Positions 45,601 to 60,600 of a stretch of 64,000 bases of DNA are shown here, one piece after another (position 1 is the first letter of the stretch; each line of letters starts with the position of its first letter). Below the pieces are notes generated by a model. It was not told where the DNA came from and searched no databases. It saw nothing but the letters and a program-made list of their open reading frames with translations. The DNA lies in contig JABANN010000008.1 in the NCBI GenBank assembly GCA_013115125.1, forward strand, positions 62,001 through 126,000, in the 5' to 3' direction. Both the position numbers and the translations under genes were made by a program. Origin of the DNA: Perkinsus olseni (Eukaryota; Perkinsozoa; Perkinsida).

Positions 45601-48600
45601 ACCTGGCCAGCTCCCTGTCCCTGAGGTCCTTCGCGAGGCTAGGCAGTAGCCTGTCCACCGTTGGACTGGTTAGGGTTGGCTCGCTCTATGAACTCTCGGT
45701 AATAGCGAGCGCGGCCTTTGGCTCATCGCTGTCTCTGCGGTCATTCGCTCACTTAGGCAGCACCGTGTCAGTCCTCGACTTCGCTGTTCTAGGGAGCTCG
45801 GTGTCTCTACGGAACTTCTGTCGGTGCGGTAGCGGCTTGTCGGCGGTCTCAGTAGCACGACTAGGAGAAGCTCTCTCTGTGCTCGATACCGTCTCTCTCG
45901 GCTCTGCGTTGTCACTACGCAGTGCAGCACGCTTCGGCAGTGGTCTGTCCGTCCTCGGAGTAGCTAGAGTCGGCTCAGTGTACAGGCTCTCGGTTATCAG
46001 CGACGCGTCGTTCGGCAGCTCGCTATCGTTGAGATCCTTCGCAAGGCTTGGCAGTGGCGTTTCGACAGCTGCCAGTGCCCGCTTGGCCGGTTCCCTAACC
46101 GTGCTGGATGCGACAACCCTCGGTAGCAGCCTGTCTGTCCGTGCATTCGCGCGGCTCAGTTCGGGCCTGTCGGTTGCTGCTCTCTGTCGTGTGGGCTCAG
46201 TCTACAAGCTCTCCGTTATAGCCTCGACTACCATGGGCTCCTCGTTATCGCTGCGTTCCTTCGCCCGCCTCGGTAGTGATGTGACCGCTCTTGACTTCGT
46301 CACGCTGGGTAGTGCCTTGTCCCTGCGAGACCTATTGCGGCTCGGCAGCACAGTATCAGCCCTAGGCGTCGGTACTCTTGGCGACAGCGTTAGTGTCCTC
46401 GGGCAGACTGCGCTGGGGTCTTCCCTCTCCCTGCGCTCCTTCGCGCGGCTGGCTAGTAAGCTCACTGTGATTGATGCGACCTCGCTCTCCAGTTCGCTGA
46501 GCTTGCGAGCATTCGCGAGGCTTGGTAGTGGGCTATCTGTTGTCGGACTGGCTAGAGTCGGCTCGGTGTACCAGCTATCTGTCATAGCATCCACTACCAT
46601 GGGCAGCTCCCTGTCTCTGCGTAACGTGGCCAGACTCGGCAGCAGCGTGTCCACTGTGGGGCTGGCGCGACTAGGGAGCAGTATCTCTGTGTTGGCCGAA
46701 GGAAGCTTTGGCTCCACGCTCTCGCTGAGGTCGTTTGCTCGTCTCAGCAGCGCCCTATCCGCGCTGGACTACACTACCCTTGGAAGCTCTCTCTCTGTCC
46801 GTAGCTTGGCTCGAGTGGGCAGCTCGCTCTCGGTTGTTCAATCGGCATCTCTCGGCAGCTCACTATCAACGGTATCCTCTTGCACGCTCGGGTCATCACT
46901 GTCGCTGCGGTCCTTCGCCCGTCTCGGTAGCTACAGCAGCGTCTTGGACTTTGTACGACTAGGCAGCTCACTCTCCGTCCGCGGAGCAGCTCGCCTCGGT
47001 AGTTCCCTCTCGGTCACCGGCCTCACCCGTGTCGGGTCACTATACTCCGTCTCTGTGATTGGTAGTGCAAGCCTGGCAAGCTCTCTATCGTTGAGGTCCT
47101 GCGCACGCCTCGGGAGCACCCTGTCAGTGCAGTCCCTCGCCCGGCTCAGCGAGTCCATCAGCCTGTTCGACTTCGGCCAGCTGGGCAGTACCCTCTCAGT
47201 GAGATCCTTCAGCAGAGTTGGTAGTCGTGCCAGTGTGCTTGCGGAGGTGGACCTTGGGTCCTCTCTGTCGCTAAGGTCCCTGGCACGATTCGGCAGCGGC
47301 GTCTCAGTGATCGGCCTAGCCCGCGTGGGTTCGGCGTACAAACTCTCCGTTATAGCATCCCAGCACCTGGCCAGCAGCCTTTCTCTAAGAAGCTTCGCTA
47401 GGCTAGGCAGCAGCCTGTCTACCACAGGCGCCGCTCAAGTCTCCGGCTCGCTGTCGGCCCTCGAGTACACCAGGCTAGGCTCAACGCTGTCAGTCGTGGA
47501 CTCCGTGCAGTTCGGATCGACCCTCTCCTTGAGGTCCTTCTCTAGACTCGGCAGCAAAGCCAGTGTGCTAGACTTCACCACTCTCGGCAGTTCTCTGTCG
47601 GTGCGGCAGTTCGCTCGTATCGGTAGCGGCCTCTCGGTTGTAGGACTTGCTCGTGTGGGTTCGGTCTACAAGCTCTCTGTTATAGCGGCGACTGCCTGTG
47701 CATCTTCCCTGTCTCTCCGCTCCTTTGCTCGCTTTGGCTCTGGCTTCAGTACCGTGTCCCAGACAGAGCTAGGATCGTCACTATCGTTACGGTCATTCGC
47801 AAGGCTCGGTAGTAAGCTCACCGTCTTGGACTACGCCACCTTCGGTAGTGCTGTGTCGATGCGAGACTTCGCTCGTCTCGGCAGTTCCCTGTCGATGGTG
47901 GGCACCATCAACGTCGGTTCTGCTCTGTCTACCATAGCCTCGGCTGCCCTCGGCGACTCCCTGTCAGTGCTTGCTGAGACGGAGCTCGGCTCGTCATTGT
48001 CTCTAAGGTCCTTCGCTCGGGTCGGTAGCAAGACGAGCGCGCTGGACTATGTGCTCCTCGCCAGCTCCCTCTCAGTGCGGACCATGGCTCGCTGTGGCAG
48101 CAGCATCTCGGTCCACGGCCTAGCTCGTCTGGGGTCTGTTTACGACCTCTCTATCATATCTGGCATGGCCCTAGGCAGCTCCCTCTCTCTGCGTTCCTTC
48201 GCCCGCATTGGCAGTGACGTTTCCCTGCACGGGCTCATCCAGGTGGGTCAGTCTCTCTCCGTGGTGGAGGAGGCGGCATTCGGATCGTCGCTCTCACTGA
48301 GAAGCTTCGCGAGGCTCGGCAGCAAGTTAACTGCTCTGGACTACACAACCCTCGGCAGCTCACTGTCCTTACGAGCAGCGATGAGGCTCGGCAGTTCCGT
48401 CTCTGCCGCTGAAGCTGCCACCGTTGGGTCCAGCATCTCCGTGCTCGGCATGACTTCTCTTGGCTCATCATTGTCACTGCGCAGCTTCGCCCGTTTCGGC
48501 AGCAAGACGAGCTTGGTCGACTGTACTGCTATCAGTTCATCACTATCTCTGAGGTCCTTCGCTCGTGCTGGCTCTAAGGTCAGTGTACTGGACTTCACCT

Positions 48601-51600
48601 CCCTGGGCAGCGCACTCTCCCTGGCTTCCTTTGGTCGCTTCGGCAGTACCATGAGTGTGTACTCCCAGTGTGGCATGGGCTCGTCCCTCTCTGCGCTGGG
48701 CGGGGCTGTTTTCGGCTCCAGCTTGTCGTTGAGGTCATTCGCTCGGCTCGGCAGCAAGTCAACAGTCATCGACTATGCGTGCCTGGGCAGCTCCCTCTCT
48801 CTGCGTTCCGTTGCCCGGCTTGGCAGCGGTGTTTCCGTAGCCGGCTTGGCACGTATTGGGTCCCTCTATAAACTGTCGGTTATTGCAACTTCGAGTTTTA
48901 CCAGCTCTCTGTCCTTGAGGGCCATGGCCAGGCTTGGCTCGACAGCCTCTGTACTATCCGCCACCAAGATGGGAGACACAGTGTCTGCGGTAGGCGCAGC
49001 TCACTTCGGCTCCGCCTTATCCCTCCGGTCCTTCGGCCGTCTCGGATCCTCTGCTAGTGTCCTTGACTACGTCACGCTCGGCAGCTCCCTGTCCGTTCGA
49101 GCTCAGACCAGAATCGGCAGTGGACTATCGGTGACCGGGCTGGGTCGCTACGGGAACGCCATCTCGGTCCTGGGCAGCAGCTCTTACGGGTCTTCGCTTT
49201 CGCTGAGGTCGTTCGCTCGGCTCGGCAGCCACGGCTCTGCGCTGTGCCAAGTAGCGCTTGGCAGCAGCCTATCGCTCCGTGCCTTTGCTCGGTTCGGGAG
49301 TACCCTTTCGGCATTCGACGGCATCCGCGGTGGATCAGTCGCGAGCATATTCTCGTGGACTCGGCTGGGGGACACTGCGAGCGTCCTGGGCGCCGTGTAT
49401 GTAGGCTCTTCGTTATCACTGAGGTCATTCGCTAGACTTGGCAGCCAGCTCTCGGCCCTAGACTGTGCCGACCTGGGCTCGTCTCTATCACTGAGGGCAC
49501 TGGCAAGGCTAGGGAGTGTCACGTCTGCCTTCGCTGCTACAGCTCTCGGGTCGACGCTATCGGTCATCAATGAGCTGACCTTCGGCTCTTCCCTCTCGCT
49601 CCGGAGCTTCGGTCGGCTCGGCAGTCGCGTCTCTATACTAGAATCGGCATCATTGAGCTCCTCCCTGTCGCTGAGGTACTATGCTCGCGTCGGCGAGAAA
49701 GTGAGTGCCTTGGCCTTCGCTTCCTTCGGGAGCGCGCTCTCACTCCGAGCCTTCGGCCGTCTAGGCAGCACGTTGTCCATAGCCACCGGGCTTCACATTG
49801 GTTCCTTGACCAGCTCTTTCGGTTGGCTGAGGGCCGGCAGTACCTTGAGTGTTGTCGATGCAGTCAGCTTCAGCAGCTCCTGCAGTCTGCGTAGCCTCAC
49901 TAGGCTCGGCAGTAAGCTCTCAGTTCTCGACTACGCCAGCTGTGGCAGCTCCATGAGTTTAAGGAATGTCGCGAGGCTAGGCAGCGGCTTGTCGATGGTC
50001 GGCCTCCTGCGACTCGGCTCGGCCTACAGACTCTCGGTCATATCCGAGACCGATGTTGGTAGCTCTCTGTCCTTGAGGAGCTTCGCCCGACTTGGCAGCT
50101 CGCTCTCTATAGTTAGCAATCTGATTGGCATGGGGACGATGTCCGTCACGAGCCTAGCAGACTTCGGCAGTTCCCTCTCCCTGAGGAGCTTCGTTAGAAT
50201 GGGCTCCAAAGTAACAGTGATGGACTTCGCTACTTGCGGCAGCTCTATGTCCCTCCGTGCGCACGTGAGGCTGGGCAGTGCCATCTCTGTGGCAGGCAGC
50301 GGTCGGCTAGGCAGTGCCCTCAGCACGGTGAGTTGGGCGCGATTCGGTGGGTCCTGCTCTGCTGTAGGCTTCACTGCTCTTGGGTCATCCCTTTCGGTTC
50401 GGGCCTTCGCTCGAGTCAGTGGTGCCTTGAGTGCCTTGGAGCACGCCTGCCTTGGCAGCTCGCTCTCTGTGAGGGAGTTCGCCCGAGTAGGCAGCGGTAT
50501 CAGCGTCGTTGGTCTAGCCAGAGTTGGCTCTGTCTATAAGCTCTCGGTCATCGCCGGTACCGCTCTGGGCAGCTCACTGTCAGTGAGGAGCTTCGCCCGG
50601 GTTGGCAGTGCCATCTCGGTGACTGGTCTCGCTCGCATCGGCTCCGTGTTCAAGCTCTCTGTGATAGCCCAAACGGATCTAGCGTCTTCGCTGTCTCTAC
50701 GCTCCTTCGCTCGGCTGGGAAGCTCAGCAAGCGTCCTTGACTACACCGCTTTGGGAAGTTCGTTGTCCTTGAGAGGAAGTGCTCGTCTCGGTAGCGCACT
50801 CTCTCTATCTGCAGAGTCCCGGTGCGCCGGCTCGCTCAGCGGTCTCGACTTCGTGTCGCTCGGCTCCAGTCTATCACTACGGTCCTTCGTGCGGCTGGGC
50901 AGTAGGCTTTCTGTCGCATCGGATGCCAAGCTGGGTGCCTCTCTCAGCACACTGGACATGTTGGCCTGCGGAAGCAGCCTGTCGCTAAGGGCAATGGCTC
51001 GTTTCGGTAGCGTTGTTTCTCTGTACGGTCAAACAACGCTTGCCTCTACAGTCTCAGTGTTGGACTACGCCGTATTTGGCTCCACCCTATCCATTACGAG
51101 GTTCACACGCCTGGGCTGCTCTACCTCGGTATTCGACTTCGTCGGCCTCGGTAGCTCTTTGAGCCTCCGCTCCCTCACTCGGTTCGGCAGCCAGCTCTCC
51201 GTCTTCAGCCAGGCTCTGCTAGGAAGGAAGCTCTCGGTTCTTGACGCTTCCAGCTTCGGCAGCTCTCTGTCGCTTCGCGGCCTAGTTCGCCTCGGTAGCG
51301 GCTGCTCTGTGGTTGGGCTCTCTCGGCTCACGGGATCGCTCAGTGCATTGGACTACATACAGCTTGGGAGCTCCATTTCTCTCGGGTCGTTCGGACGCTT
51401 CGGCGCTAAGCTCTCGGCATTCGACGCTATGGTCTTCGGCAGTGCGCTGTCGATCAGAAGCTTCGCTAGACTGGGCTCTGGCCTGTCCGTGGACGGAGTC
51501 ACTCGGCTGGCTTCCGTGTACAAGGTGTCCGTCATTGCGAGTACCACGTTCGGCTCATCCCTGTCGTTGAGGTCGTTTGCTCGGCTCGGGTCGAAGGTCT

Positions 51601-54600
51601 CCGTGGCGGATTCTGCCGTCCTGGGCAGCTCCCTATCCCTGCGGAGCTTCATGAGGTTCGGCAGCGGCGTATCTTTTGCTGCGATCACTCGGTATGGCAA
51701 GCCGATCTCGACCTTCGGGATGGCCAACCTCGGCAGCAGCCTCTCTCTCAACGCCTTTGCTCGGCTGGGAAGTACCCTCTCTGTTTCTGGTATCTCGAGC
51801 CTCGGTAGCTCGGTCTCTGTCCTGGACTGCCTAGATTTGGGGTCTTCCCTGTCCCTAAGGGCGTTTGCTAGATTTGGCAGCACCGTGTCGGTGGCTGGCC
51901 TGACACGGGTAGGCTCCCTGCATGACCTCTCTGTTGTGGGCGTCAGTGCCTTCGGCTCATCGCTCTCTCTCCGATCCTTCGCTCGGCTCGGCAGCACGGC
52001 TACCGTGTTCGACTATGTCACCCTGGGTAGTAGCCTGTCTATACGGACCGCTACCAGACTCGGTAGCGCTCTGACAGTGTTCCAGTTTTCCAACCTGGGC
52101 AGCTCGCTCTCGCTCCGAGACTTTCTGCGGCTCGGGTCGGGCCTGTCGGCGTTCAGTACGGCCAGGATGGCTGCTGGCTTGTCGGTCCTCGAAATGGTGG
52201 CCGTAGGAAGCTCCATGTCCCTTCGAGCTTCGATGAGGCTCGGCTCTAATTTGAGCACCTTCTCGACGGCTCGCCTAGGTTCTGCGCTGTCTGCGTTTGA
52301 TGCCACGACCTTGGCTTCGTCTCTTTCTCTACGATCCTTGGCTAGGATTGGCAGTGTTGCTTCGGTCTTCGACTCTGCCCGGCTAGGGAAGGCTCTGACC
52401 GTGCTCGACTGCACTGCCCTTGGCAGCTCTCTCTCGCTCTCTAACTTTGCCCGACTCGGTGGTCGGCTCTCCGTGTTCGGCCTCTCCAGAGTAGGCTCCT
52501 CCGTGTCCGTGTTCGACTACGTCCTCATGGGCTCAGTCCTGTCCGTAAGAGGCTTCACTCGGTTCGGCAGCGAGATGTCGGTGGTCGGACGCGCCCGAGT
52601 GAGCAGCGGCCTATCAGTGCTTGACTACTCCCAGTTCTCCTCGTCCCTGTCTATCCGCAACTTCATCCGTACAGGCTCCTCCTTGAGCGTGCTCGCTGTA
52701 ACACGGATTGCCTCATCCGTCTCGACCGTGTCGATGGCAACCTTCGGCTCGGGCCTCTCTCTGCGGAGCTTCTCTCGAGCTGGAAGTGCGTTCAGCGTCT
52801 TCGGCAGATCTCAGCTGAGCAGCAGCCTGTCTATCTTCGACGGTGCTACGTTCGGCAGCTCACTAAGTCTCAGAGCCATCGCTCGACTGGGTAGCTCCGT
52901 ATCATCGTTCGGTAGAACTTCCCTCGGTTCCTCCCTCACGGTGCTAGCCCAGGGTCACATGGGCTCGTCACTGTCGCTGCGCTCCTTCTCACGGCTAGGC
53001 AGTAAGCTCAGTGCTCTGGACTTCGTCCTCTGCGGCAGCGCTGTGTCGTTGAAGGCCATGGCGAGGCTAGGCAGCTCACTGTCTTGCCTCGGTCGAGCTG
53101 TCATCGGTAGCAGTACGTCGGTGCTTGACGCCGTTCATCTGGGAAGCAGCCTATCCCTCCGGAGCTTCTCAAGGCTCGGCGGCTCACTGTCGGCTATCGC
53201 ATCAGCCACACTAGGCAGTTCACTGTCGTTGCGATCGCTCGCTAGATTTGGCAGCAGCCTCTCGACCGTCAGTCTTGCCCGGCTCGGAGGCACTTTGTCT
53301 GTGATAGGAGAGGCCCAGCTAGCATCCAGCTTGTCGCTGCGAGCCTTCGCTCGCTTGGGCAGCACCGCAAGCGTCCTCGACCTGGTTGAGCTCGGGAGTT
53401 CCTTATCACTACGAGGAATGGCAAGACTAGGCTCTTCAGTGTCCGTTCTAGGACTAGCCAGGGTCGGCTCTGTCTACAGCCTCTCGGTTATAGCACAGAC
53501 AGGGCTTGCCAGCTCCTTGTCCCTCCGGACCTTCGCGAGACTTGGGAGCTCTATGTCCCTAGTTAAGGGCGCTACTCTGGGGGAGCAGCTGTCGGTTCTG
53601 AGCTTCGCCAACTTCGGCTCGTCGGTGTCGCTGCGGTCGTTCGCTCGACTGGCCAGTACTCTCTCCGCTGTGGAAGCCTGCTCACTCGGCAGCTCTTTGT
53701 CGCTACGCGATTTCTCTCGGCTCGGAAGCTCCCTCTCGGTCCACTCGTGGACGCGCGTGGGTGAGTCTTTGTCCGTGGTAAGCGAGACTGCTTTCGGGTC
53801 CTCCCTCTCACTGAGATCCTTTGCCAAGCTATGCGGCCATCTCTCAGTCCTAGACTTTACCATCCTCAGCAGCAGCCTGTCGATTCGCTCCTTCGTGCGA
53901 GCCGGCAGCGGTCTTTCCGTGGCTGGTGTTCTCCGTGTCGAGTCGCTGGCTGAGCTCTCAGTGGTGGGCATCAGCAACTTCGGCAGTACCCTGTCTCTCC
54001 GCTCCTTCGCTCGGCTTGGCAGTTCCGTGTCGATCTTCGGTGACAGTTCCTTGGGAGGGGCCGTCAGTGCTGTCGACGCCACGACTCTCGGATCATCGCT
54101 CTCTCTCCGGTCATTCGCGAGGCTCGGTTCCAAGCTTTCAGTGATCGACTTCACCACGCTGGGCAGCGCCCTATCACTGCGAGGAGTAGCCCGAGTAGGG
54201 TCTGCTGTATCTACTGTGGGGCTAGCAAGAGTTGGCTCGGCGCTCACTGCCCTCGACCACGTGGCCCTCGGCAGTTCCCTGTCACTACGTGCTCTGACGC
54301 GCTTCGGAAGCTCACTGACGGTAGCGTCAAGCTGCCTTCTGGGGTCGTCCACAAGCGTGCTAGATGCCGCTGCATTCGGCTCGTCCCTCTCGCTGCGATC
54401 GTTCTCTCGGCTCGGCTCGACAGCTTCGGTTGTTGATTACACACACCTGGGCAGTTCCCTATCAGTCCGTGCCCTCTTCCGAGCCGGCAGCTCCGTCTCG
54501 GTGGCGCTTAGTGGCCTCTTGGGAAGTGGTATCTCTGTGCTCGATGGAGCCCTGCTCGGAAGCTCTCTGTCTCTCAGAAGCTTCATGAGGTTCGGCAGCG

Positions 54601-57600
54601 CTCAGTCCGTTACAGGGCTTGCTCAACTAGGATCGAGTCTGACGGTCCTCGATACGGTGGGACTCGGCAGCTCATTGTCTCTGAGGAGCATGGCCCGCTT
54701 CGGTAGCGGAATCAGTGCTTACGGTCTGGCCCGAGTTGGCTCGCTCTACCAGCTGTCCACCATCGCTGCCTCTCACCTGGCAAGCTCGCTGTCGCTAAGA
54801 TCATTCAGCCGCCTTGGCAGCTCCGTGTCGACGCTAAGCAGCGTACGCGTCGGCGAGGCCGTATCAGTGCTGGACGCCTGTGCACTTGGCAGTTCCCTCT
54901 CCCTACGATCAGTCGCACGGCTCGGCAGCGCAATCTCGGTTACGAGCCTGACTAGGGTTGGCTCTGTCTACAAGCTCTCTGTGATAACCGAGGGTCTCTT
55001 CGGCTCGAGCCTGTCGCTGAGGTCCTTCGCTAGGCTTGGCAGCAAGGCTTCTATACTCGATTCAGCGGAGCTCGGCAGCACCCTCTCGCTGCGCTCCTTC
55101 TGTTATATGGGTTCATCGACGTCCCTGCTCAGTCACGGTACTTTTGGATCGTCCCTATCACTGCGGTCGTTCGCCCGGCTCAGCTCATCGTTTACAGTTC
55201 TTGACTCGACTGCTATCGGCAGCAGCCTCTCACTGAGAGCTTTCATGCGGCTCGCAAGCGGTTTGTCAGTGCTGACGGATTCTCGCGTGGGTGCTGCCCT
55301 CTCAGTCCTCGATGAGGTCCATCTTGGAAGCAGCCTGTCACTGCGCAGCTACGCCAGGTTTGGCAGCTGCTACTCAGTGTTCGACTTCGTCGGTCTTGCC
55401 AGCTCGCTCTCTCTGAGGTCTGCTGCGAGGTTCGGCAGTGTTATGTCTGCTTGCTCTACAGCAAGCCTGGGCAGCCAGCTATCCGTGTTCGACAGCGTCC
55501 TCTTCGGTTCGTCGCTCTCGCTCAGATCGTTCGCACGTCTCGGCAGTGACTTAACACTAGTCGACTTGGCCGTGCTGGGCAGCAGCCTCTCTGTTAGGTC
55601 GATGGTCCGGCTAGGCAGCGGCGTCTCCGTCCTCGGCCTCGCCAGGATCGGCTCGGTGTACAAAATATCAACCATCGGCTTCACCCATCTGGGCAGTTCC
55701 CTCTCGGTTCGTCAGTTCACTCGCCTGGGCGCTGATCTCTCCCTGCTCGGCTTGCTGAGGACCGGCTCTAGCCTCTCAGTCGTTTCGATGAGTAGCTTGG
55801 GCTCGAGTCTTTCCTTGAGGTCTTTCGCAAGGCTGTCTGGTAAGCTGAGTGTCTTGGATAATCTTGCTCTCGGCTCCAGCCTGTCCTGCAGATCGCTCGC
55901 TCGGTTTGGCAGTACTGTATCGGCCTTTGGCGTCTCGAACCTCGGATCTTCCCTGTCGGCTATCGGCCAGGCTCACTTTGGCTCGACTCTCTCTCTGCGG
56001 TCGTTCATGAGGCTTGGAAGCTGCGCGACTGTTCTGGAGCATGCGCTTCTTGGTAGCTCGCTGTCCCTCAGAGGCGTGGCTAGATTCGGCAGTGGTCTCT
56101 CTGTGCACGGACTCGCGCGTGTTGGCTCGGTTTACAAGATCTCCGTGATCGCCGATGCCTCCTTCGGGTCATCACTCTCCATTCGATCGGCCGCTAGACT
56201 GTCATCGACTTTGTCGGTTCTGGACTGTGGGTCCTTCGGCAGTGCCATGTCTATCCGATCTTGTCTTCGAGTCGGGAGCGGCATATCGGCAGCTGGCCTA
56301 TGCCGCCTTGGCGCTGCTCTCACAGCGATCGGGTCCGCTCACCTGGGCAGCTCTTTGTCACTGCGTAACTTCGCCCGCTTCTCTGGTGCGGCCTCTGTAT
56401 TGGGCATGAGCAGCCTTGGCAGCAGTCTGTCGCTGAGGAGCCATGCTCGACTGGGGTCCAAGGTCTCTATCCTGGAATTCGTGAATATCGGTAGCTCGCT
56501 CTCCGTGAGGAGCTTGGCGAGGCTCGGCAGCAGCGTATCTGTGACGTCGTCAATCCGGCTAGCCAGCGCCGTATCGGTGCTCGAGGAGGCCACTCTGGGG
56601 TCCTCCGTCTCACTGAGGTCGTTCGCTCGCTTCGGCTCTAAGATGACCCTGCTGGATTTCAGTACTCTCGGCAGCACTCTCTCGCTAAGAGGGGCTGCTC
56701 GGTTGGGCAGTGGTATATCCATCCTTGGACTGACTCGACTGGGCTCGGCTTACAAGCTCTCTGTTATAGCCTGCACGACGCTCAGCAGTGCCCTTTCTAT
56801 TCGATCAGTCGCTCGCTGTGGTAGCGGCATCAGTGTGGTCGCCTCTGCACGGTTCAGTGGAGCGTTGAGTAGCCTTGACTTCGCCAACTTGGCTAGCACA
56901 GCATCTCTTCGTTCCTTCGCTCGCCTGGGCAGCACGCTCACGGCACTGGATTACGTGAGCTTGGGTAGCTCCCTCTCACTACGGGCCGCCTTCAGGCTTG
57001 GAAGCTCAGCATCCGCTAGCGGAGCCCTGCAGGTTGGTAGCTCTCTCAGCACCATTGGCGTGGTCTCTTTCGGGTCGTCGCTGTCCCTGAGGTCCTTCGC
57101 TCGCCTCGGAAGCCAGCAGAGTCTCCTCGACTACGCAGCCTTAGGTAGCACATTGTCCCTTCGAGGAGCGGCCCGGCTGGGCAGTGGCTGCTCTGTCTTC
57201 GGCATTGTCCGAGTAGGGTCAGTCTACAAGCTCTCGGTCATCGCTGCCACCAGTATGGCCTCCTCGCTATCTCTGCGATCATTCGCCAGGTGTGGCTCAA
57301 GCGCGTCCATATTAGACTACGTAACAGTAGGCAGCTCCCTTTCATTGCGTGGGCTGGCTCGTTTCGGTAGCAGCCTCTCTGCCGTTAGTCGCACCGACAT
57401 CGGTGGAGGGATCTCAGTAATCGACTGCGCTGCACTGGGCAGCTCACTATCTCTGCGGTCGTTGGCTCGTGCAGGGTCCAAGTGCTCAGTCCTGGACTAC
57501 ACTATGTTCGGCTCTACGATCTCACTACGCTCCTTCGCCAGAATGGGCTCGAAGGCGTCGATATGCGACTATGTTGCCCTTGGCAGCTCACTGTCGGTGC

Positions 57601-60600
57601 GGTCTCTTCTCCGCATAGGGAGTGCTATATCCGCAACAGCTGGCTGCCAGCTCGGCTGCCAGCTTTCTGTGATCGCAGCTGCGACCTTCGGATCCTCGTT
57701 GTCACTGCGGTCGTTCGCTCGGCTGGCGAGTAAGATGACACTTCTCGATGCAGCCAGTCTCGGTTCTGCACTTTCCCTTCGAGCCTTCGCTCGTCTGGGT
57801 AGCGGAATCTCCGCCATTGGGCTCGCCAGGGTCGGCTCGGTCTACAAGCTTTCAGTGATAGCCGGTGCCTCCTTCGGAAGCTCCTTAACACTACGGGCCT
57901 TCGGCAGGCTCGGCAGTACGATTTCAGTCAGTGGCTCGGCTTGGATGGGCAGTGCTGTGAGCACGCTTGGCCACGCTGATTATGGTTCCAGCTTGTCAGC
58001 AGTTGGACAGGCCTGCCTCGGTTCATCACTTTCACTGCGCTCCTTCGGCCGCCTTGGTGGGAGAGTGAGCAGCTTCGACGCAGTGATGCTGAGCAGCACT
58101 CTCTCCATCAGGGGAATGGCCAGACTCGGATCGAGCGTCTCCGTGACGAACCTGGCCAGAGCCGGCTCGGTCTACAAGCTATCAGTCATCGCTGCTTCCT
58201 CTCTGGCAAGCGGATTGTCTCTCCGTTCATTCGCCAGACTCGGCAGTACGGTGTCCATCTATGGCCGCACACAGCTCCATGACTCCCTGTCAACGCTCGA
58301 CGCTGTTGGCCTGGGCTCGTCTCTATCTGTGCGGTCCTTCGCTCGCCTGAGCAGTAAGATGAGTACCCTCGATTACAGCTCTCTGGGCAGCTCGATTTCG
58401 ATCCGAGCTTACTCGAGGATCGGGTCTACCTGTTCGACTCTGGGAGCCCTCAACGTCGGCAGCAGCTGCTCGGTCGTAGGCTCCGTAAGCTTCGGCAGCT
58501 CTCTTTCCCTTCGAGCGCTCGGTCGTCTGGGCAGCAAACTTTCCGTGTTCAGCGAGGTTGCCCTAGGCAGCTCCCTCTCACTCCGCAGCATCGGTCGATT
58601 CGGCAGCGGCTTGTCCGTGACCGGTTTGGCTCGCATTGGTTCGGTCTACAGCTTGTCCGTTATCGCCTCGACTGGACTTGCCTCCTCTCTGTCACTGCGT
58701 TCGTTCGCTCGTATCTCGGGTGACATTAGCGTCCTAGATGCCGTGGAGCTCGGGAGCTCTCTCTCTGTGCGGTCCTTCGCTCGGTTCGGTAGCAGTCTGT
58801 CTGTCGCCTCCGAGTTCAAGGTCGCTGACAGCATGAGCACGCTAGGCCTGGCCAACTTCGGCGGTCGCCTCTCCGTCCTCGACGCCGTCCACTGTGGCTC
58901 TTCCTTGTCGCTCCGATCATTCGGTCGTCTTGGCAACAAGATCAGCCTCTTCGATGAAGTGGACATCGGCAGCTCCCTGAGCCTCCGCAGCTTCGCTAGG
59001 CTCAGCAGCTGTGTCTCGGTCGCCGAGTCCCTCAGGGTGGGCAGCCAGGCAAGTGCTCTGTCCTTCGCTAGAGTAGGCGCGTCCGTGTCTGCATTGAGCT
59101 TTGCCAACTTCGGTTCATCATTGTCGCTCCGGTCGTTTGCAAGATGCGGCAGCAAGCTCTCTGCTCTGGACTACACGACGTTAGGGTCGAGTCTCTCTGT
59201 GAGAGCGGCCGTGCGGTTCGGCAGCAGCCTCTCAGTTGCCGGCCTGCAGCGCTTGGGGTCTGTGTACAAGATCTCATTGTTGGACTACATCATGGTCGCC
59301 AGCTCGCTGTCGCTGCGAGGCTTCGTCCGCCTCGGCAGCTCTCTGTCTGTCCTAGGAGCGACCACTGCGAGCAGTACAATCTCCGTCATCGGGCAATCCG
59401 AGTTTGGATCGTCACTCTCGTTGCGTAGCTTTGCTAGGTTCGGCTCGAAGCTCTCAGTACTGGATTATGTTCAGCTCGGTAGCTCCCTGTCTGTGCGCAC
59501 ATTCATGCGGGGTGGCTCGGCGATATCGACGCTCGGATCTGCCAGCCTCGGTTCCGCCCTGTCCGTCGTCGACCTTGTCGGCTTCGGTTCATCGCTTTCC
59601 TTGCGATCATTCGCCAGACTGGGGTCATCAACCTCAGTTCTAGACTCCGGTCACCTTGGCAGCTCACTGTCACTGCGAAGCCTAGCCCGACTTGGTAGCG
59701 GCTTGTCCGTCACCGGGCTAGTCCGTTGCGGGTCTTGCTACAAACTATCTGTTATCGCGAGCTCTTCGCTGGCCTCCTCGTTATCATTGCGATCGTTCGC
59801 TCGTTGTGGCAGCAAGGTTTCGGTTCTATCCGAGGCGTCTCTTGCCAGTTCACTATCTCTTCGAGGCTTGGCTAGACTGGGCAGTTCGTTCTCGGCTATT
59901 GGGTCCTCAAGCCTCGGCTCGCGTGTGTCAGTGCTAGGTGAAGCTAGCTTTGGCAGTTCGCTGTCGTTGAGGAGCTTCGCACGGCTAGGCAGCAGATTGA
60001 GCGTGACTGACTACGTCAACTTCGCCAGCACCTTGTCGCTCCGCTCAAGCCAGAGGATCGCTGGGCGGCTGTCTGTACTGGACACTGCAAACTTGGGAAG
60101 CTCTCTGTCGCTGAGAGACTTTGCCCGTCTGGGGAGCTCCGTGACCGTCCTCGGCCCGGTCGCCGCTTCGTCGTCCTTGTCCATCCTCGGCAGGACATTC
60201 GGTCAAGCTGTAACGGCCCTGGACTCGGCTCATCTTGGATCGTCTTTATCGGTCCGCTCCTTTGCCAGGCTCGGTTCCAAGCTCAGCGTTTTTGATGAGG
60301 TCACGCTCAGCAGCACGCTGTCGCTGCGTTCTGTAGCCCGGCTGGGGAGCGGTGCCTCTCTCCTTGGAGTGCTCAGGCTTGGATCATGCTACAGCCTCTC
60401 TGTTATTGACAGCGTTGCCCTAGCGTCGTCCTTATCACTGCGGTCGTACGCGAGGCTAGGCAGCAGCATATCAGTAGTCTCGCAGGTCGTCCTGTCCGAC
60501 TCTCTATCTGCGCTGTCTTATACGAGGTTAGGCTCTTCCCAGTCTGTGCTGGATTGCGTCCAGCTCGGCTCCTCACTATCTCTTCGCAGCTTCGCTCGGC